Assembly: GCF_004745635.1 (NCBI RefSeq)
Contig: NZ_SRLB01000005.1
Location: 186,001-250,000 of the forward strand
Length of the DNA stretch: 64,000 nt
Direction: 5' to 3'
Source: Methylobacterium nonmethylotrophicum
GTDB lineage: Bacteria; Pseudomonadota; Alphaproteobacteria; Rhizobiales; Beijerinckiaceae
Part shown: positions 43,465 through 52,416 of the stretch, piece by piece
Position numbering within the stretch: the first letter of the stretch is position 1
Layout: each line of letters opens with the position of its first letter
Notes under the pieces: generated by a model
The model's database searches: none
The model's input: only the letters and a program-made list of their open reading frames with translations
Told to the model about the DNA's origin: nothing
Position numbers and translations under genes: made by a program

Positions 43465-44554
43465 CCCGATCCGACAGCCGCGACCAGGCCGCGAGCGCGC
43501 CCGGCCCGAACCGGGATGGCGCGGTCGCCATCGCTCCCATCCGGCGCAGCAGGCCCTCGGCCGCCGCCCGCGGATCCGGCAGGCGCTGCTGGCTGCCGAA
43601 ACCCTCCTTCTCGACCTCCGCGGTGCCCGGCTGGTGGAGATAGGCGACGGCGTTGCCGCAGAGCGCGTCGACCAGCCGGAAGGTCGGGTTGATCCGCGAT
43701 CCGGCGCTCAGCGCCACCACCCGCCGGCCGGGCGGCGCGAACAGAGCGGTGTGGAGCGCCGAGCCGAGGGAGCCCGCGACGACGCGCCTGCGCGCGAACA
43801 GCCGGACCTGCTCGGCGAAGCTCATCGCCTCGGGGTGGAGGATCTCGACGCCCTCCCGCGCCAGGATCTCCGTCACCGCCTCCTCGTTGGCGAAGCGCCG
43901 CACGCCGCCGGAGAGGCGGGTCTTGGCGAGGTAGGCCGGGCGGGCGTCGGCATCGACCTCGTCGGGCGTGTAGCAGCCGGCCCCGATCGCCAGGCACAGG
44001 TCGCGGAAGACCGTGTGGGCGAAGGCCTCCTCCTGGAAGGCCGGCGCCGGCACGACGGCGCGCCGCAGCCGCATCGGCGCCTCGAAGGCGTGGATCTCGC
44101 GCACGCCGAGGCCGAGGCGGGCCAGGATGTCGATCGCGAAGCGGAAGGGCTGCCACTGCGCCGCGTCCACCGGCGCGTAGCACAGGATCGGCGCGTCGGG
44201 CCGTCCTCGCAGGAGCGGCCAGAACCGCGGCAGCGTGGTGACGAGGAAGTGCCCGTAATGCAGGTGGGCGCCTCCGAGGAAGAGGTAGGTCTCCTCCGGG
44301 GCCTCCTCCACGGTGGGCGGCAGGCCCGAAACCCAGTCCCGGGGCCAGTCGGTGCGCTGCCAGGACGGCGTCGTGCCGGGTCCGCGGTAATCGACGCTCT
44401 CGGGCACGAAGCGGCGCGCGGCATCGAACAGGGCCGAGGGCTGGCCCCGCGCCGCGCTGTGCGGCAGGTAGAGGGCGTTCTCGATCGTCCGCACGACCGG
44501 CAGGTCGCGCCGCGGGCGCGGGGTCCGGGGCGTCCGGCAGTCGCGGAGCGTCAT
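43454..44554 (-). CDS. Glycosyltransferase family 61 protein
   Basis: 366 residues of the GT61 (former DUF563) family. Seen: [80 protein letters not shown] and [21 protein letters not shown]. The His-Tyr-Gly-His pattern and the late AGxxGSALH motif are characteristic. It probably transfers a sugar in capsule, LPS or glycoprotein synthesis. No other polysaccharide gene is adjacent, so the acceptor is unknown. Divergent from uvrC. Confidence 0.82.
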   Translation of the reverse strand: MTLRDCRTPRTPRPRRDLPVVRTIENALYLPHSAARGQPSALFDAARRFVPESVDYRGPGTTPSWQRTDWPRDWVSGLPPTVEEAPEETYLFLGGAHLHYGHFLVTTLPRFWPLLRGRPDAPILCYAPVDAAQWQPFRFAIDILARLGLGVREIHAFEAPMRLRRAVVPAPAFQEEAFAHTVFRDLCLAIGAGCYTPDEVDADARPAYLAKTRLSGGVRRFANEEAVTEILAREGVEILHPEAMSFAEQVRLFARRRVVAGSLGSALHTALFAPPGRRVVALSAGSRINPTFRLVDALCGNAVAYLHQPGTAEVEKEGFGSQQRLPDPRAAAEGLLRRMGAMATAPSRFGPGALAAWSRLSDRVGR

Positions 44555-44661
44555 GCGGCGGGCGGGGTCAAGCGGCGTTCCCTCGGGACGGGCGGGGTCG
44601 GGGCCTTTTAGCGCTTGGCCGCGGTCTTTCCAGCGGCAGCCCGACCGCCTACATCGCCAGG

Positions 44662-46713
44662 ATGAGCCGACAGCCCGGGAACGACGTGCCGCCCGACGCC
44701 CTCGACACCCTCGAGGACGACGACGAGGCGGTGGACGCCCTCGACACCGCCCCCGAGATCGACTTCGACCTCGATGCCGGCGCCGGCGCGATCCAGGCCG
44801 GCACCGCGGTGATCCGCCGGTTCTGGAGCACCCTGCCGAGCTCGCCGGGCGTCTACCGGATGTTCGACGCCAAGGGCGACGTGCTCTATGTCGGCAAGGC
44901 CAAGAACCTGAAGAACCGGGTCGGCTCCTACGCCCGGGGCCAGGCGCACACCAACCGCATTGCCCGGATGATCGCCGAGACGGCCTCGATGGAGTTCGTC
45001 ACCACGGCGACCGAGACCGAGGCGCTGCTGCTCGAAGCCAACCTCATCAAGCAGCTGAAGCCGCGCTTCAACGTGCTGATGCGGGACGACAAGTCCCTGC
45101 CCTACATCCTGCTCACCGCCGATACCGACGCGCCGCAGCTCGTCAAGCATCGCGGCGCGCGACGCCGGGCCGGCCACTATTACGGCCCCTTCGCCAGCGT
45201 CTGGGCGGTCAACCGCACGGTGAACGCGCTGCAGCGCGCCTTCCTGCTGCGCTCCTGCTCCGACAGCTATTTCGAGAACCGCACGCGGCCCTGCCTGCTC
45301 TACCAGATCAAGCGCTGCTCGGGGCCCTGCACGAACGAGATCTCGGTCGAGGACTACGCGGCGCTCGCCGGGGAGGCGCGGGGCTTCCTGTCGGGCAAGT
45401 CCAACGCCGTGAAGGAGCGCATGGCCGCCGAGATGCAGGCTGCCTCCGACGCCTGGGAGTTCGAGAAGGCGGCGCGCTACCGCGACCGCATCGCGGCGCT
45501 CGCCGCCATCCAGGGCGTGCAGGGGGTCAACACGCAAGGCATCGAGGAGGCCGACGTCTTCGCCCTCGACGAGCAGGCCGGCCAGTTCTGCATCGAGGTG
45601 TTCTTCTTCCGCAACTGGCAGAACTGGGGCAACCGGGCCTATTTCCCGAAGGCCGACCGCAGCATGACGCCGGCCGAGGTGCTGGCCTCGTTCCTGGCCC
45701 AGTTCTACGACGACAAGCCGGCGCCCCGGCTGGTGCTGACCTCGCACGAGATCGAGGACGCGGAACTGCTCGCCGCCGCGCTCTCGACCAAGGGCGAGAC
45801 GCGGGTCGAGATCCATTCGCCGAAGCGCGGCGAGCGCAGGAACCTCGTCGAGTACGCCGCCCGCAACGCCCGCGAGGCCCTGGGCCGGCGCCTCGCCGAC
45901 ACCGCCTCGCAGGGCAAGCTGCTCGCGGCTCTGGGCACCTCGTTCGGCCTCGCTTCGGCGCCGCGGCGGATCGAGGTCTACGACAACTCGCACATCATGG
46001 GCACGAACGCCGTCGGGGCGATGATCGTCGCAGGCCCGACGGGCTTCATGAAGACCCATTACCGCACCTTCACGATCAAGTCCGAGGAGGTGAAGCCCGG
46101 CGACGATTACGGCATGATGCGCGAGGTGCTGCAGCGCCGGTTCAGTCGCCTCGTGAAGGAGCATCCCCGGACCACGGCCGAGGCCGCCCGGGCGGCCGCT
46201 GCGGGCGGGGCCTCCGCGCCGGAGCCCGCGCCCGACCCGGCCGACACGGACGCGTTTCCGGCCTGGCCCGACCTGGTGCTGATCGACGGCGGCCGCGGCC
46301 AGCTCGAGGCGGCCCGCAAGGCGCTCGAGGAGGTCGGCGTCACCGACGTGCCCCTCGTCGGCATCGCCAAGGGGCGCGACCGCGACGCGGGCCGCGAGAC
46401 CTTCTTCGTGCCCGGCCAGGCGCCGTTCCGGCTGCCGCCGCGGGACCCGACGCTCTACTTCGTCCAGCGCCTGCGCGACGAGGCACACCGCTTCGCCATC
46501 GGGGCGCACCGGGCCAAGCGCAAGCGCGAGATGGTGAAGAACCCCCTCGACGAGATCCCGGGGATCGGGCCGACGCGCAAGCGCGCGCTCCTGCACCATT
46601 TCGGGACCGTGAAGGCGATCCAGCGCGCGGCGCTCGAGGACCTCGCCAAGACCCCCGGCGTGAACGCCGCCACGGCGCGCGCGGTCTACGACTTCTTCCA
46701 CGCCGATGCGTGA
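44662..46713 (+). CDS. uvrC: Excinuclease ABC subunit C (UvrC)
   Basis: 683 residues. N-terminal acidic extension, then the GIY-YIG nuclease domain ([29 protein letters not shown]) for the 3' cut, the UVR motif region ([20 protein letters not shown]), the RNase H-like C-terminal nuclease ([34 protein letters not shown]) for the 5' cut and two helix-hairpin-helix motifs ([20 protein letters not shown]). It acts with UvrAB in nucleotide excision repair. Probably cotranscribed with pgsA and moaD, an order common in alphaproteobacteria (recalled). Confidence 0.97.
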   Translation: MSRQPGNDVPPDALDTLEDDDEAVDALDTAPEIDFDLDAGAGAIQAGTAVIRRFWSTLPSSPGVYRMFDAKGDVLYVGKAKNLKNRVGSYARGQAHTNRIARMIAETASMEFVTTATETEALLLEANLIKQLKPRFNVLMRDDKSLPYILLTADTDAPQLVKHRGARRRAGHYYGPFASVWAVNRTVNALQRAFLLRSCSDSYFENRTRPCLLYQIKRCSGPCTNEISVEDYAALAGEARGFLSGKSNAVKERMAAEMQAASDAWEFEKAARYRDRIAALAAIQGVQGVNTQGIEEADVFALDEQAGQFCIEVFFFRNWQNWGNRAYFPKADRSMTPAEVLASFLAQFYDDKPAPRLVLTSHEIEDAELLAAALSTKGETRVEIHSPKRGERRNLVEYAARNAREALGRRLADTASQGKLLAALGTSFGLASAPRRIEVYDNSHIMGTNAVGAMIVAGPTGFMKTHYRTFTIKSEEVKPGDDYGMMREVLQRRFSRLVKEHPRTTAEAARAAAAGGASAPEPAPDPADTDAFPAWPDLVLIDGGRGQLEAARKALEEVGVTDVPLVGIAKGRDRDAGRETFFVPGQAPFRLPPRDPTLYFVQRLRDEAHRFAIGAHRAKRKREMVKNPLDEIPGIGPTRKRALLHHFGTVKAIQRAALEDLAKTPGVNAATARAVYDFFHADA

Positions 46714-46791
46714 GTTGAAGACGACGCACGACCCCCTGTCCGGGACGAGTTCTGTTGACGCCCCTCCCCCCGCGTGGTTTCACCAGCCGCA

Positions 46792-47391
46792 ATGAACGTG
46801 GTCCTGCCCCGGCGCCGCTCGACGGCCCTGAACCTCGCCAACCTCCTGACCTACGGCCGCCTGGTCGCGGTTCCGGTGGTGGTGGCGCTGCTGTTCTGGC
46901 CCCAGGACGAGACCGCCCGCTGGATCGCAGTCGCGGTGTTCGTCGCCGCGGCCATCACCGACTACCTCGACGGCTACGTCGCCCGCACCTACGCCCAGAG
47001 CTCGGCGCTCGGGCGGATGCTCGACCCGATCGCCGACAAGCTCCTCGTCGCCGCGAGCCTGCTGATGCTCTGCGCCGACGGCACCATCCGCGGCCTGTCG
47101 CTCTGGGCCGCGATCGTGATCCTGTGCCGCGAGATCCTGGTCTCCGGCTTGCGCGAGTACCTGGCCGAGCTGAAGGTCGGCGTGCCGGTGAGCCGGGTCG
47201 CGAAGTGGAAGACCGGGGTGCAGCTCGTGGCGCTCGGCGTCCTGATCGCGGGCCCCGCCGGCGAGCGGGTGCTGCCGGGCAACGGCACCCTCGGGCTCGT
47301 CCTGCTGTGGGTCGCGGCGGCGCTGACCCTCTATACCGGCTACGACTACATGCGCTCCGGCATCCGCCACGTCATCGACGACGAGAGATAA
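46792..47391 (+). CDS. pgsA: CDP-diacylglycerol-glycerol-3-phosphate 3-phosphatidyltransferase
   Basis: 199 residues, multi-pass inner-membrane enzyme that makes phosphatidylglycerophosphate for phosphatidylglycerol and cardiolipin synthesis (EC 2.7.8.5). The CDP-alcohol phosphotransferase motif D-G-x2-A-R-x8-G-x3-D-x3-D is complete: DYLDGYVARTYAQSSALGRM followed by LDPIADK. ATG 46792 (MNVVLPRRRSTALNLANLLT) is chosen over a GTG six codons earlier. uvrC ends 78 bp upstream; moaD starts 13 bp after. Confidence 0.95.
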   Translation: MNVVLPRRRSTALNLANLLTYGRLVAVPVVVALLFWPQDETARWIAVAVFVAAAITDYLDGYVARTYAQSSALGRMLDPIADKLLVAASLLMLCADGTIRGLSLWAAIVILCREILVSGLREYLAELKVGVPVSRVAKWKTGVQLVALGVLIAGPAGERVLPGNGTLGLVLLWVAAALTLYTGYDYMRSGIRHVIDDER

Positions 47392-47404
47392 CCGGGGACG
47401 CACG

Positions 47405-47656
47405 ATGAAGCTCGTCTACTTCGCCTGGGTCCGCGAGCGGATCGGCCGCCCCGAGGAGACCCTCGACCTGCCGCCGGAGGTCGCGACGGTGGCCGACCTC
47501 GTCGCTTGGCTGAAGGACCGGGGCGAGGAATACGCCTACGCCTTCGAGACCGAGGGCGTCGTGCGCGCCGCCGTCGACCGGGTGCACGCCAAGCCCGGTA
47601 CATCGCTGTCCGGCGCGCGCGAGGTGGCGTTCTTCCCGCCGATGACAGGGGGGTGA
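47405..47656 (+). CDS. moaD: Molybdopterin synthase small subunit MoaD
   Basis: 83 residues of the ubiquitin-like sulfur carrier fold, starting KLVYFAWVRERIGRPEETLD and ending PPMTGG. The terminal Gly-Gly is adenylated by MoeB and thiocarboxylated, then donates sulfur to precursor Z together with MoaE. In many alphaproteobacteria pgsA-moaD is followed by moaE (recalled); here moaE is absent and an inverted-repeat element begins 45 bp after the stop. Confidence 0.95.
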   Translation: MKLVYFAWVRERIGRPEETLDLPPEVATVADLVAWLKDRGEEYAYAFETEGVVRAAVDRVHAKPGTSLSGAREVAFFPPMTGG

Positions 47657-47700
47657 GGCGGTCCCGCCCGTCGATACGTCACGTTCTCCAATCGAATCAT

Positions 47701-47870
47701 CCCATCCTCCGCCTCATCCTGAGGCGCCGCGTAGCGGCCTCGAAGGAGGGCTCCAGACGTCTCTGCGATTCCTGGAGCCCTCCTTCGAGGCCGTCGATCA
47801 AAGATCGAGGCGATCTCCGATCGTTCGCGATCTCCGATCGCCGTCACCTCAGGATGAGGCGGAGGGTGGG
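47701..47870. repeat. Nested inverted-repeat element, copy 1
   Basis: Outer arms: 47701-47724 pairs with 47847-47870 (core cctcatcctgagg / cctcaggatgagg). Inner arms: cggcctcgaaggagggctcc (47735-47754, extending to 47756) pair perfectly with ggagccctccttcgaggccg (47774-47793). A further set of gatc-rich small palindromes lies at 47794-47842. It is about 170 bp with no reading frame. A related copy lies at 54221-54338. It behaves like a dispersed, non-coding palindromic repeat. Confidence 0.75.
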
Positions 47871-47900
47871 AGGTCGAAAAGTATTCTCGAGAGTCCCCCG

Positions 47901-48944
47901 ATGCCCCGCCCCCTTCCGCTCCTCACGGTCACGCTATCGCTCCTGGCCTCCGCCGCGACCGCCGAGCCGGTCAAGGTCGGCCCGCTGCTGGAGCACCGGG
48001 GCATGTGCGAGGCGTCCGGCGCGGCGCCCTACCCGCCCGGCAGCTTCGGCGACCGCTTCCTGGTGGTCGACGACGAGGCGACGCTCGTGCGGCTCTACCG
48101 GGCCGGCGCCGCCGGCGAGGCGCTGCCGCTCGGGGGCGCCGACCTCGCGGGCCACCTCGGCCTCACCGGCGACGACCGCAAGGCCGATCTCGAATCCGCG
48201 ACCTGGCTCGGCCGCGACCTCTACGTGCTCGGCTCGCACAGCCGCCGCCACGGCGGCAGGCAGAGCCCGGGAAGGAGCCGCCTCGCAGCCGTGACGGTGA
48301 CGGAGGCCGGCGACGCGCCCGGCCTCGCCCCGAAGGCCGGCGCGGTCACGGGCCTCCCGCGGGCCTTCGCCGCCCTGTCGCCGCTCTTCGCCGCCCGGAT
48401 CGGCCTCGACGTGCCGGCCCGGGACGACCTCGACCCGAAGCGCAAGGGCTTCAACATCGAGGGCATGGCGCCGGGCCCGGACGGCACGTCCCTCTGGCTC
48501 GGCCTGCGCAACCCCCTCGACACCGACGCGAACGCCCTGCTGGTGCCGCTCGAGAACCCCGCCGAGGCGGTCGCCGGCGCCGCCCCGCGGCTCGGCGCGC
48601 CGGTCGCCCTCGACCTCAAGGGCCGCGGCATCCGCGACCTCGCCTACGCGGCGAACGCGAAGGCCTACCTGATCCTCGCCGGCGGCGCCGGCGGCGGCGG
48701 GGAGCCGTTCGACCTCTACCGCTGGTCGGGCGATCCAGCAGGCAAGCCCGTGCGGGTGGAGGGCGCCGCCGCGGCCTTCGCGGCGATCCCCGATTTCCAG
48801 CCCGAGGCTTTGCTGGTCAGCCCGGCCGGCGACCGGGTCCAGGTGCTGAGCGACGACGGCGAGGCCCTCGGCTCCGACGGCAAGGCCTGCGGGGAGTCGC
48901 AGGACGGCAAGCGGTTCCGGAGCCTGACGCTGGATCTGCGGTAA
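47901..48944 (+). CDS. DUF3616 exported protein
   Basis: 347 residues with a signal peptide (RPLPLLTVTLSLLASAATAE) and a beta-propeller-like body. Motifs: FLVVDDEATLVRLYR, LESATWLGRDLYVLGSHSRR, KRKGFNIEGMAPGPDGTSLW, GRGIRDLAYAANAKAYLILA and DFQPEALLVSPAGDRVQVLS. It matches the DUF3616 family, whose function is not known. Likely periplasmic. It follows the repeat element and is not obviously linked to moaD. The start at 47901 lies directly before the signal sequence. Confidence 0.83.
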   Translation: MPRPLPLLTVTLSLLASAATAEPVKVGPLLEHRGMCEASGAAPYPPGSFGDRFLVVDDEATLVRLYRAGAAGEALPLGGADLAGHLGLTGDDRKADLESATWLGRDLYVLGSHSRRHGGRQSPGRSRLAAVTVTEAGDAPGLAPKAGAVTGLPRAFAALSPLFAARIGLDVPARDDLDPKRKGFNIEGMAPGPDGTSLWLGLRNPLDTDANALLVPLENPAEAVAGAAPRLGAPVALDLKGRGIRDLAYAANAKAYLILAGGAGGGGEPFDLYRWSGDPAGKPVRVEGAAAAFAAIPDFQPEALLVSPAGDRVQVLSDDGEALGSDGKACGESQDGKRFRSLTLDLR

Positions 48945-49119
48945 CGGTCTTCCTCGATGCCCCGTCCGGTGATGGGGAGGGTCCATCGGTCCCTCGCCGC
49001 CGGAGGCCCTGCGCCGGACAGGCTCACAGAAAGGCCGAGCGTGTCTCCCCTCTCCAGGTCGGCCCTCTCCAGCTCAGCGCGCGCACGAGATTGTGCGTCA
49101 TTGACGCATCGGGAACGCC

Positions 49120-50016
49120 TCACTCCTTCAGCGCCGCCGCGAACTCCCTGACGTTGTGGCGCATCATCTCGACGTAGGTCGGAGCCGGGCCGCCGGGCTC
49201 GGACAGGGCGTCGGAGAACACCCGCCCGCCCGCCTTGGCGCCGCTCTCGCGGGCGATCTGCTGCATCAGCCGCGGGTCGGAGACGTTCTCGAGGAAGACC
49301 GCCGGGATCCTGTCGCGGCGGACCTGCCGCACGATGGCGGCGACGTCCCGGGCGGTGGCCTCGCTCTGGCTCGACACGCCCTGGGGAGCGAGGAAGCGCA
49401 GGCCGTAGGCGCGGGCGAAGTAGCCGAAGGCGTCGTGGGTGGTGACGATGCGCCGGCGCGCCTCCGGGATGCCGGCGAGCGCTGCGCGCACCTCGGCATC
49501 GAGGGCATCGAGCTGCGCCAGATAGGCGGTCGCGTTGGCCTCGTAGGCCGCACGGCCCTCCGGGTCGACCCCGGTCAGGCCGTCGCGGATGGCCGCGACG
49601 TAGCGCTTGGCGTTGGCGACGTTCTGCCAGGCATGCGGGTCGATCGCGTGGTCGTGGCCGTGCCCGTCATCCGCCTCGATCGGCACGATGCCCTTGGCGG
49701 CGACGACCAGCGCGGCCCTGGTGCCGGAGGCCTTGATCAGCCGGTCGATCCAGCCCTCGAAGCCGAGGCCGTTGACGACCACCAGGCGGGCGGCCGCCAC
49801 CGCCTGCGCGTCGGCCGGCGCCGGCACGAAGCTGTGGGCGTCGCCGTTCGGGCCGACGAGCGTCGTCACCGCGAGCCGCGGACCGCCGACCTGCCGCACG
49901 AGGTCGCCGAGGATCGAGAAGGTCGCCACCACCCGGATCGGCTCCGCCCGCGCCGGACCGCTGCATCCCAGCACGAGGGCCAGCAGCAGCACCCCGATCC
50001 TCAGCCCGTCCATCAC
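49120..50016 (-). CDS. Metal ABC transporter substrate-binding protein (ZnuA/TroA type)
   Basis: 298 residues with a signal peptide (IGVLLLALVLGCSGPARAEP) and the cluster A-I binding-protein fold. Ligand positions are visible: NGDAHSFVPAP (His), DPHAWQN (His), a TTHDAFGYFARAYGLRFLAP block (His) and RVFSDALSEPGG (Asp). A short His-rich loop DDGHGHDHAIDPH is more typical of zinc than manganese binders. An LGCS lipobox-like site lies inside the signal, so it may be a lipoprotein. No permease or ATPase is adjacent. A palindrome 51 bases upstream may be a metalloregulator site. Confidence 0.88.
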   Translation of the reverse strand: MMDGLRIGVLLLALVLGCSGPARAEPIRVVATFSILGDLVRQVGGPRLAVTTLVGPNGDAHSFVPAPADAQAVAAARLVVVNGLGFEGWIDRLIKASGTRAALVVAAKGIVPIEADDGHGHDHAIDPHAWQNVANAKRYVAAIRDGLTGVDPEGRAAYEANATAYLAQLDALDAEVRAALAGIPEARRRIVTTHDAFGYFARAYGLRFLAPQGVSSQSEATARDVAAIVRQVRRDRIPAVFLENVSDPRLMQQIARESGAKAGGRVFSDALSEPGGPAPTYVEMMRHNVREFAAALKE

Positions 50017-50437
50017 CGCACTCCGTCGCTCGAGACCGGGCTTCCCTAGGCCCGGCAGACCGGAATTGCAACAATGTTACATCCTCGGCGCACCGAGCCG
50101 GCGCGTGGCGCTCCGTTGCGCAGCGTCGATGCTACCTTCGGGCGAGACCGGGGCCGGAGCTTTGTGACGGACACTTAACCTGGGTCGGCGACAGGCCGCC
50201 GGGGCGGGCCCACCCTCGCGAGGTCACGCCGTTCTTGCCGCTCCCGCTGGGACGGTGTCACCGGCGGGCGGGGACCGCGCGCTCGTCGGCGCTGCGCGTC
50301 CCGGCCCGTCGCTCCGTGGTCCGGCCGACCGCACGGCGTCGTCCGACGGCTCCCCGCCCCGTCCCGGACGGGGGCATCCCGGCAAGCGAGCGTTGAGCGT
50401 GCCGCCGACCCGGCCGGGACGTGACGCCGCCTCCCGC
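50017..50437. other. Intergenic region upstream of the metal-binding protein gene
   Basis: About 420 bases. It contains the palindrome at 50067-50081, within a patch of unusually low GC (ttgcaacaatgttac). The rest is GC-rich and without a supportable gene. Reading frames continue into the receiver pseudogene without a start signal I trust. Confidence 0.4.
50067..50081 (-). promoter_or_regulatory. Candidate metalloregulator (Zur/Mur-like) operator
   Basis: On the minus strand tgtaaca-t-tgttgca: a 7-1-7 palindrome with six of seven pairs, 51 bases before the start codon of the metal-binding protein gene. AT-rich palindromes of this size control znu/sit genes in alphaproteobacteria. The regulator assignment is inference. 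Confidence 0.4.
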
Positions 50438-50742
50438 CTTGCGGGACGCCGCATCCTGATGGCGGCGGACGAGGACCTGGCGGCCCGCCGCATCATCGAG
50501 ACCGTGGCCCGGGCCGAGGCGCCCGGCGCGGCTCTGCTCGACATGACTCTGCGCGGCGGGCGGGTCCGTCCGGTCATCGCGCCGCTGCGCGCCCGGTCCC
50601 GGTCGTCCTCGCCACGGGCTCCTGCGACGACGCCCGTCCGTGCGCGTTCCGCGACCTGCCGCGTCTCGAGACGCCGTCCGGCCCGGACGCTCTCGTGCAG
50701 GCCGTCCGCCGCGCCTGCCGCGATCGGGAATCGACCGGTTAG
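50438..50742 (+). pseudogene. Degraded, frameshifted response-regulator receiver domain
   Basis: The first part reads LAGRRILMAADEDLAARRII and then APGAALLDMTLRGGRVRPVI, typical of the small stand-alone receivers of Methylobacterium with the phosphoacceptor Asp in LLDMTLRGG, but about 20-25 residues between these blocks are missing. After about 50590 the match continues in the next frame: PVVLATGSCDD, FRDLPRLETPSGPDALVQAV and a stop at 50740-50742. The expected RLEKP Lys is Thr. One frameshift, one internal deletion and a lost key residue indicate a dead gene. Confidence 0.7.
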
Positions 50743-50799
50743 CTCTTCCTTAACCACGAGACGGGATGGTCCGCTCACGTGAACAGCGAGGAGGTCCGG

Positions 50800-51120
50800 A
50801 TGGATCACGTCGAGACCAGCATCCGCGAGCGGGCCTACGCCCTCTGGGAGAGCGACGGCCGCGCGCCCGGCCGCGACGAGCATTACTGGCGCATGGCGGA
50901 ACGAGAGCTGGCGGAACGGGAGTCGGCTGAGCGCGCGCTGCGGGCGGCCCCGGTCGCCGAGCCGGTCGGCATCGAGGCGGCTCCGCCCAAGCCGGCGCGC
51001 AAGCCGGCGGCCCGCAAGCCGGCCGCCCAGGCAGTGGCCGCGACGGCCGAGGCCGCCGCGAAGCCCGCCCCGCGCCGGCGCCGCGCCGCCGCAGCGGGGG
51101 AGAACGCCACCACGCACTGA
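50800..51120 (+). CDS. DUF2934 protein
   Basis: 106 residues. The N-terminal DUF2934 helix pair (SIRERAYALWESDGRAPGRD, EHYWRMAERELAERE) is followed by an Ala/Pro/Lys/Arg-rich tail ([24 protein letters not shown]), basic enough to suggest nucleic-acid contact, though this is unproven. Function of the family is unknown. ATG 50800 is chosen because gaggagg ends 4 bases before it; a GTG 7 codons upstream is less likely. Confidence 0.85.
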   Translation: MDHVETSIRERAYALWESDGRAPGRDEHYWRMAERELAERESAERALRAAPVAEPVGIEAAPPKPARKPAARKPAAQAVAATAEAAAKPAPRRRRAAAAGENATTH

Positions 51121-51156
51121 CCGGGCACGCCCGGCGCTTGCAAGGCTCCTGACGGA

Positions 51157-51208
51157 ACTCCCGATGCACCGGCGCCGCAACGCGCGGCCCAGGTGATCGG
51201 GAGTTTTT
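51157..51208 (+). terminator. Terminator of the DUF2934 gene
   Basis: actcccgat (51157-51165) pairs with atcgggagt (51196-51204), followed by a run of T to 51208. The 30-nt loop contains a smaller gccg/cggc helix. Confidence 0.65.
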
Positions 51209-51327
51209 CATGAGACACACGCGTCTCCGGTCTTGATGCCCCCAGGGTCGAGAGGGGCGGCAGGGCGAGGCGACGTCTCGTCCGGTTCCAGGACGGAACC
51301 GGTCTTTGGACGGACCAGCCTGTTGCG

Positions 51328-51723
51328 TCACCCGAACACCACGTGCCCCATGATCCGACCGGGCAGCAGCGTGAACAGCCCGGTGACCACCAGCGCCCCG
51401 AGATAGAGCCCGATCATCGCCCAACGATGGGCGGCGAGGCGGCGGCGCCTGGCGTAGGCCACCGCCAGCACCAGCGCGCCGAGGGTGAACACCGAGAGGC
51501 CGTGGATCCAGCTGAACGGCCCGACCTGGCGCAGGCCGGAGATGCCGAAGGAACTCAGCGCCACCAGCGCCATCAGGCCGACCCAGAGCCGGCCCATCAG
51601 CCGGTGCCGGCCAAAGCCGCGCGGCAGGCCGAACTGAAGCGCCCCGAGCACCAGGGCGGCGATGGCGGCCGCCGCGTGGACCTGGATCACCGGCGAGGCC
51701 TGGAGCAGCGGCTGAAGGGTCAT
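51328..51723 (-). CDS. DUF2306 four-helix membrane protein
   Basis: 131 residues with four hydrophobic segments (VHAAAAIAALVLGALQFG, LWVGLMALVALSSFGI, SVFTLGALVLAVAYAR, MIGLYLGALVVTGLFTLLPG). The motifs IQVHAAAAIAAL, GRHRLMGRLWVG, WIHGLSV and HRWAMIGLYLGAL, with regularly placed His, belong to DUF2306, possibly haem- or metal-related in the membrane (inference). Transcribed away from the TetR gene, 88 bp apart, so it is the likely target of that repressor. Confidence 0.85.
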   Translation of the reverse strand: MTLQPLLQASPVIQVHAAAAIAALVLGALQFGLPRGFGRHRLMGRLWVGLMALVALSSFGISGLRQVGPFSWIHGLSVFTLGALVLAVAYARRRRLAAHRWAMIGLYLGALVVTGLFTLLPGRIMGHVVFG

Positions 51724-51780
51724 CGCGCAAACCACCTCCAAGCCGTACCGGTCGCCCGCGACTTGCGGCAGATCCCGGGG

Positions 51781-51809
51781 CCGCTATGTTGACATCAGCA
51801 ACATAGCGG
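51781..51809. promoter_or_regulatory. TetR operator, perfect 11-7-11 palindrome
   Basis: ccgctatgttg (51781-51791), spacer acatcag, caacatagcgg (51799-51809): all eleven pairs match. It ends 2 bases before the tetR start codon and lies 57 bases before the DUF2306 gene on the other strand. It contains a ttgaca box at 51789-51794. It should block both divergent promoters. Confidence 0.8.
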
Positions 51810-51811
51810 GA

Positions 51812-52384
51812 ATGTGGGCATTGTCAACATCAAGCGAGACCGCCTATCACCACGGCGACCTGCGCCGCAGCCTGATCGCGGCCGCGCACGAGTTGCTGCG
51901 GGACGGCGGCGTCGAGGCGGTCACGCTGCGCGAGGCGGCGCGCCTCGCCGGGGTCTCGCACAACGCGCCCTACCGCCACTTCGCCGGCCGCGAGGCGCTG
52001 CTGGCCGCGCTCGCCGCGGAGGGCTTCCGCGGGCTGCGCCGGGCTCTCGACGAGGCCGGGCGCGCGGCCCCGTCGGCCGGGCGCGCGGCCATGCCGGCCG
52101 AGCGGCTGACCGACCTCGGCCGCGCCTATCTGCGCTTCGCCGATGCCGACCGCCCGGTCTTCCGGCTGATGTTCGGCGGCACGCTCGAGCGCGCCGCACA
52201 TCCCGACCTCGCCGAGGCTGCCGCGCAGGCGTTCGGGGCTCTCCGCGACGTCGTCGCGGCGGGCGAGCCTGCCGCCGGAACCGAGCGCGAATCCTTGCGG
52301 GCCTGGGCTCTGGTTCACGGCCTCGCCCACCTCGTCGCCGATCGGCAGATCGACGCGGCACGGGCCGAGGCGTGCCTCGCGTGA
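51812..52384 (+). CDS. TetR-family transcriptional repressor
   Basis: 190 residues. The N-terminal helix-turn-helix YHHGDLRRSLIAAAHELL / VTLREAARLAGVSHNAPYRHF is of the type often annotated TetR/AcrR with a WHG-like C-terminal domain. The ligand domain (FADADRPVFRLMFGG, ALVHGLAHLVADRQID) has an unknown effector. The ATG at 51812 comes directly after the operator, so the mRNA would have almost no leader; a few residues of the N-terminus may be misassigned. Autoregulation and control of the DUF2306 gene are inferred from the palindrome. Confidence 0.9.
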   Translation: MWALSTSSETAYHHGDLRRSLIAAAHELLRDGGVEAVTLREAARLAGVSHNAPYRHFAGREALLAALAAEGFRGLRRALDEAGRAAPSAGRAAMPAERLTDLGRAYLRFADADRPVFRLMFGGTLERAAHPDLAEAAAQAFGALRDVVAAGEPAAGTERESLRAWALVHGLAHLVADRQIDAARAEACLA

Positions 52385-52416
52385 CGTCACGCTCCGCTGT
52401 GAATTGTTCGCATACG

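Noticed and set aside
47701..47870. Terminator of moaD
   Set aside because: Hairpins are present but far larger than a terminator and not followed by a T run; the same structure recurs inside an operon at 54.2 kb, so it is treated as a repeat element.
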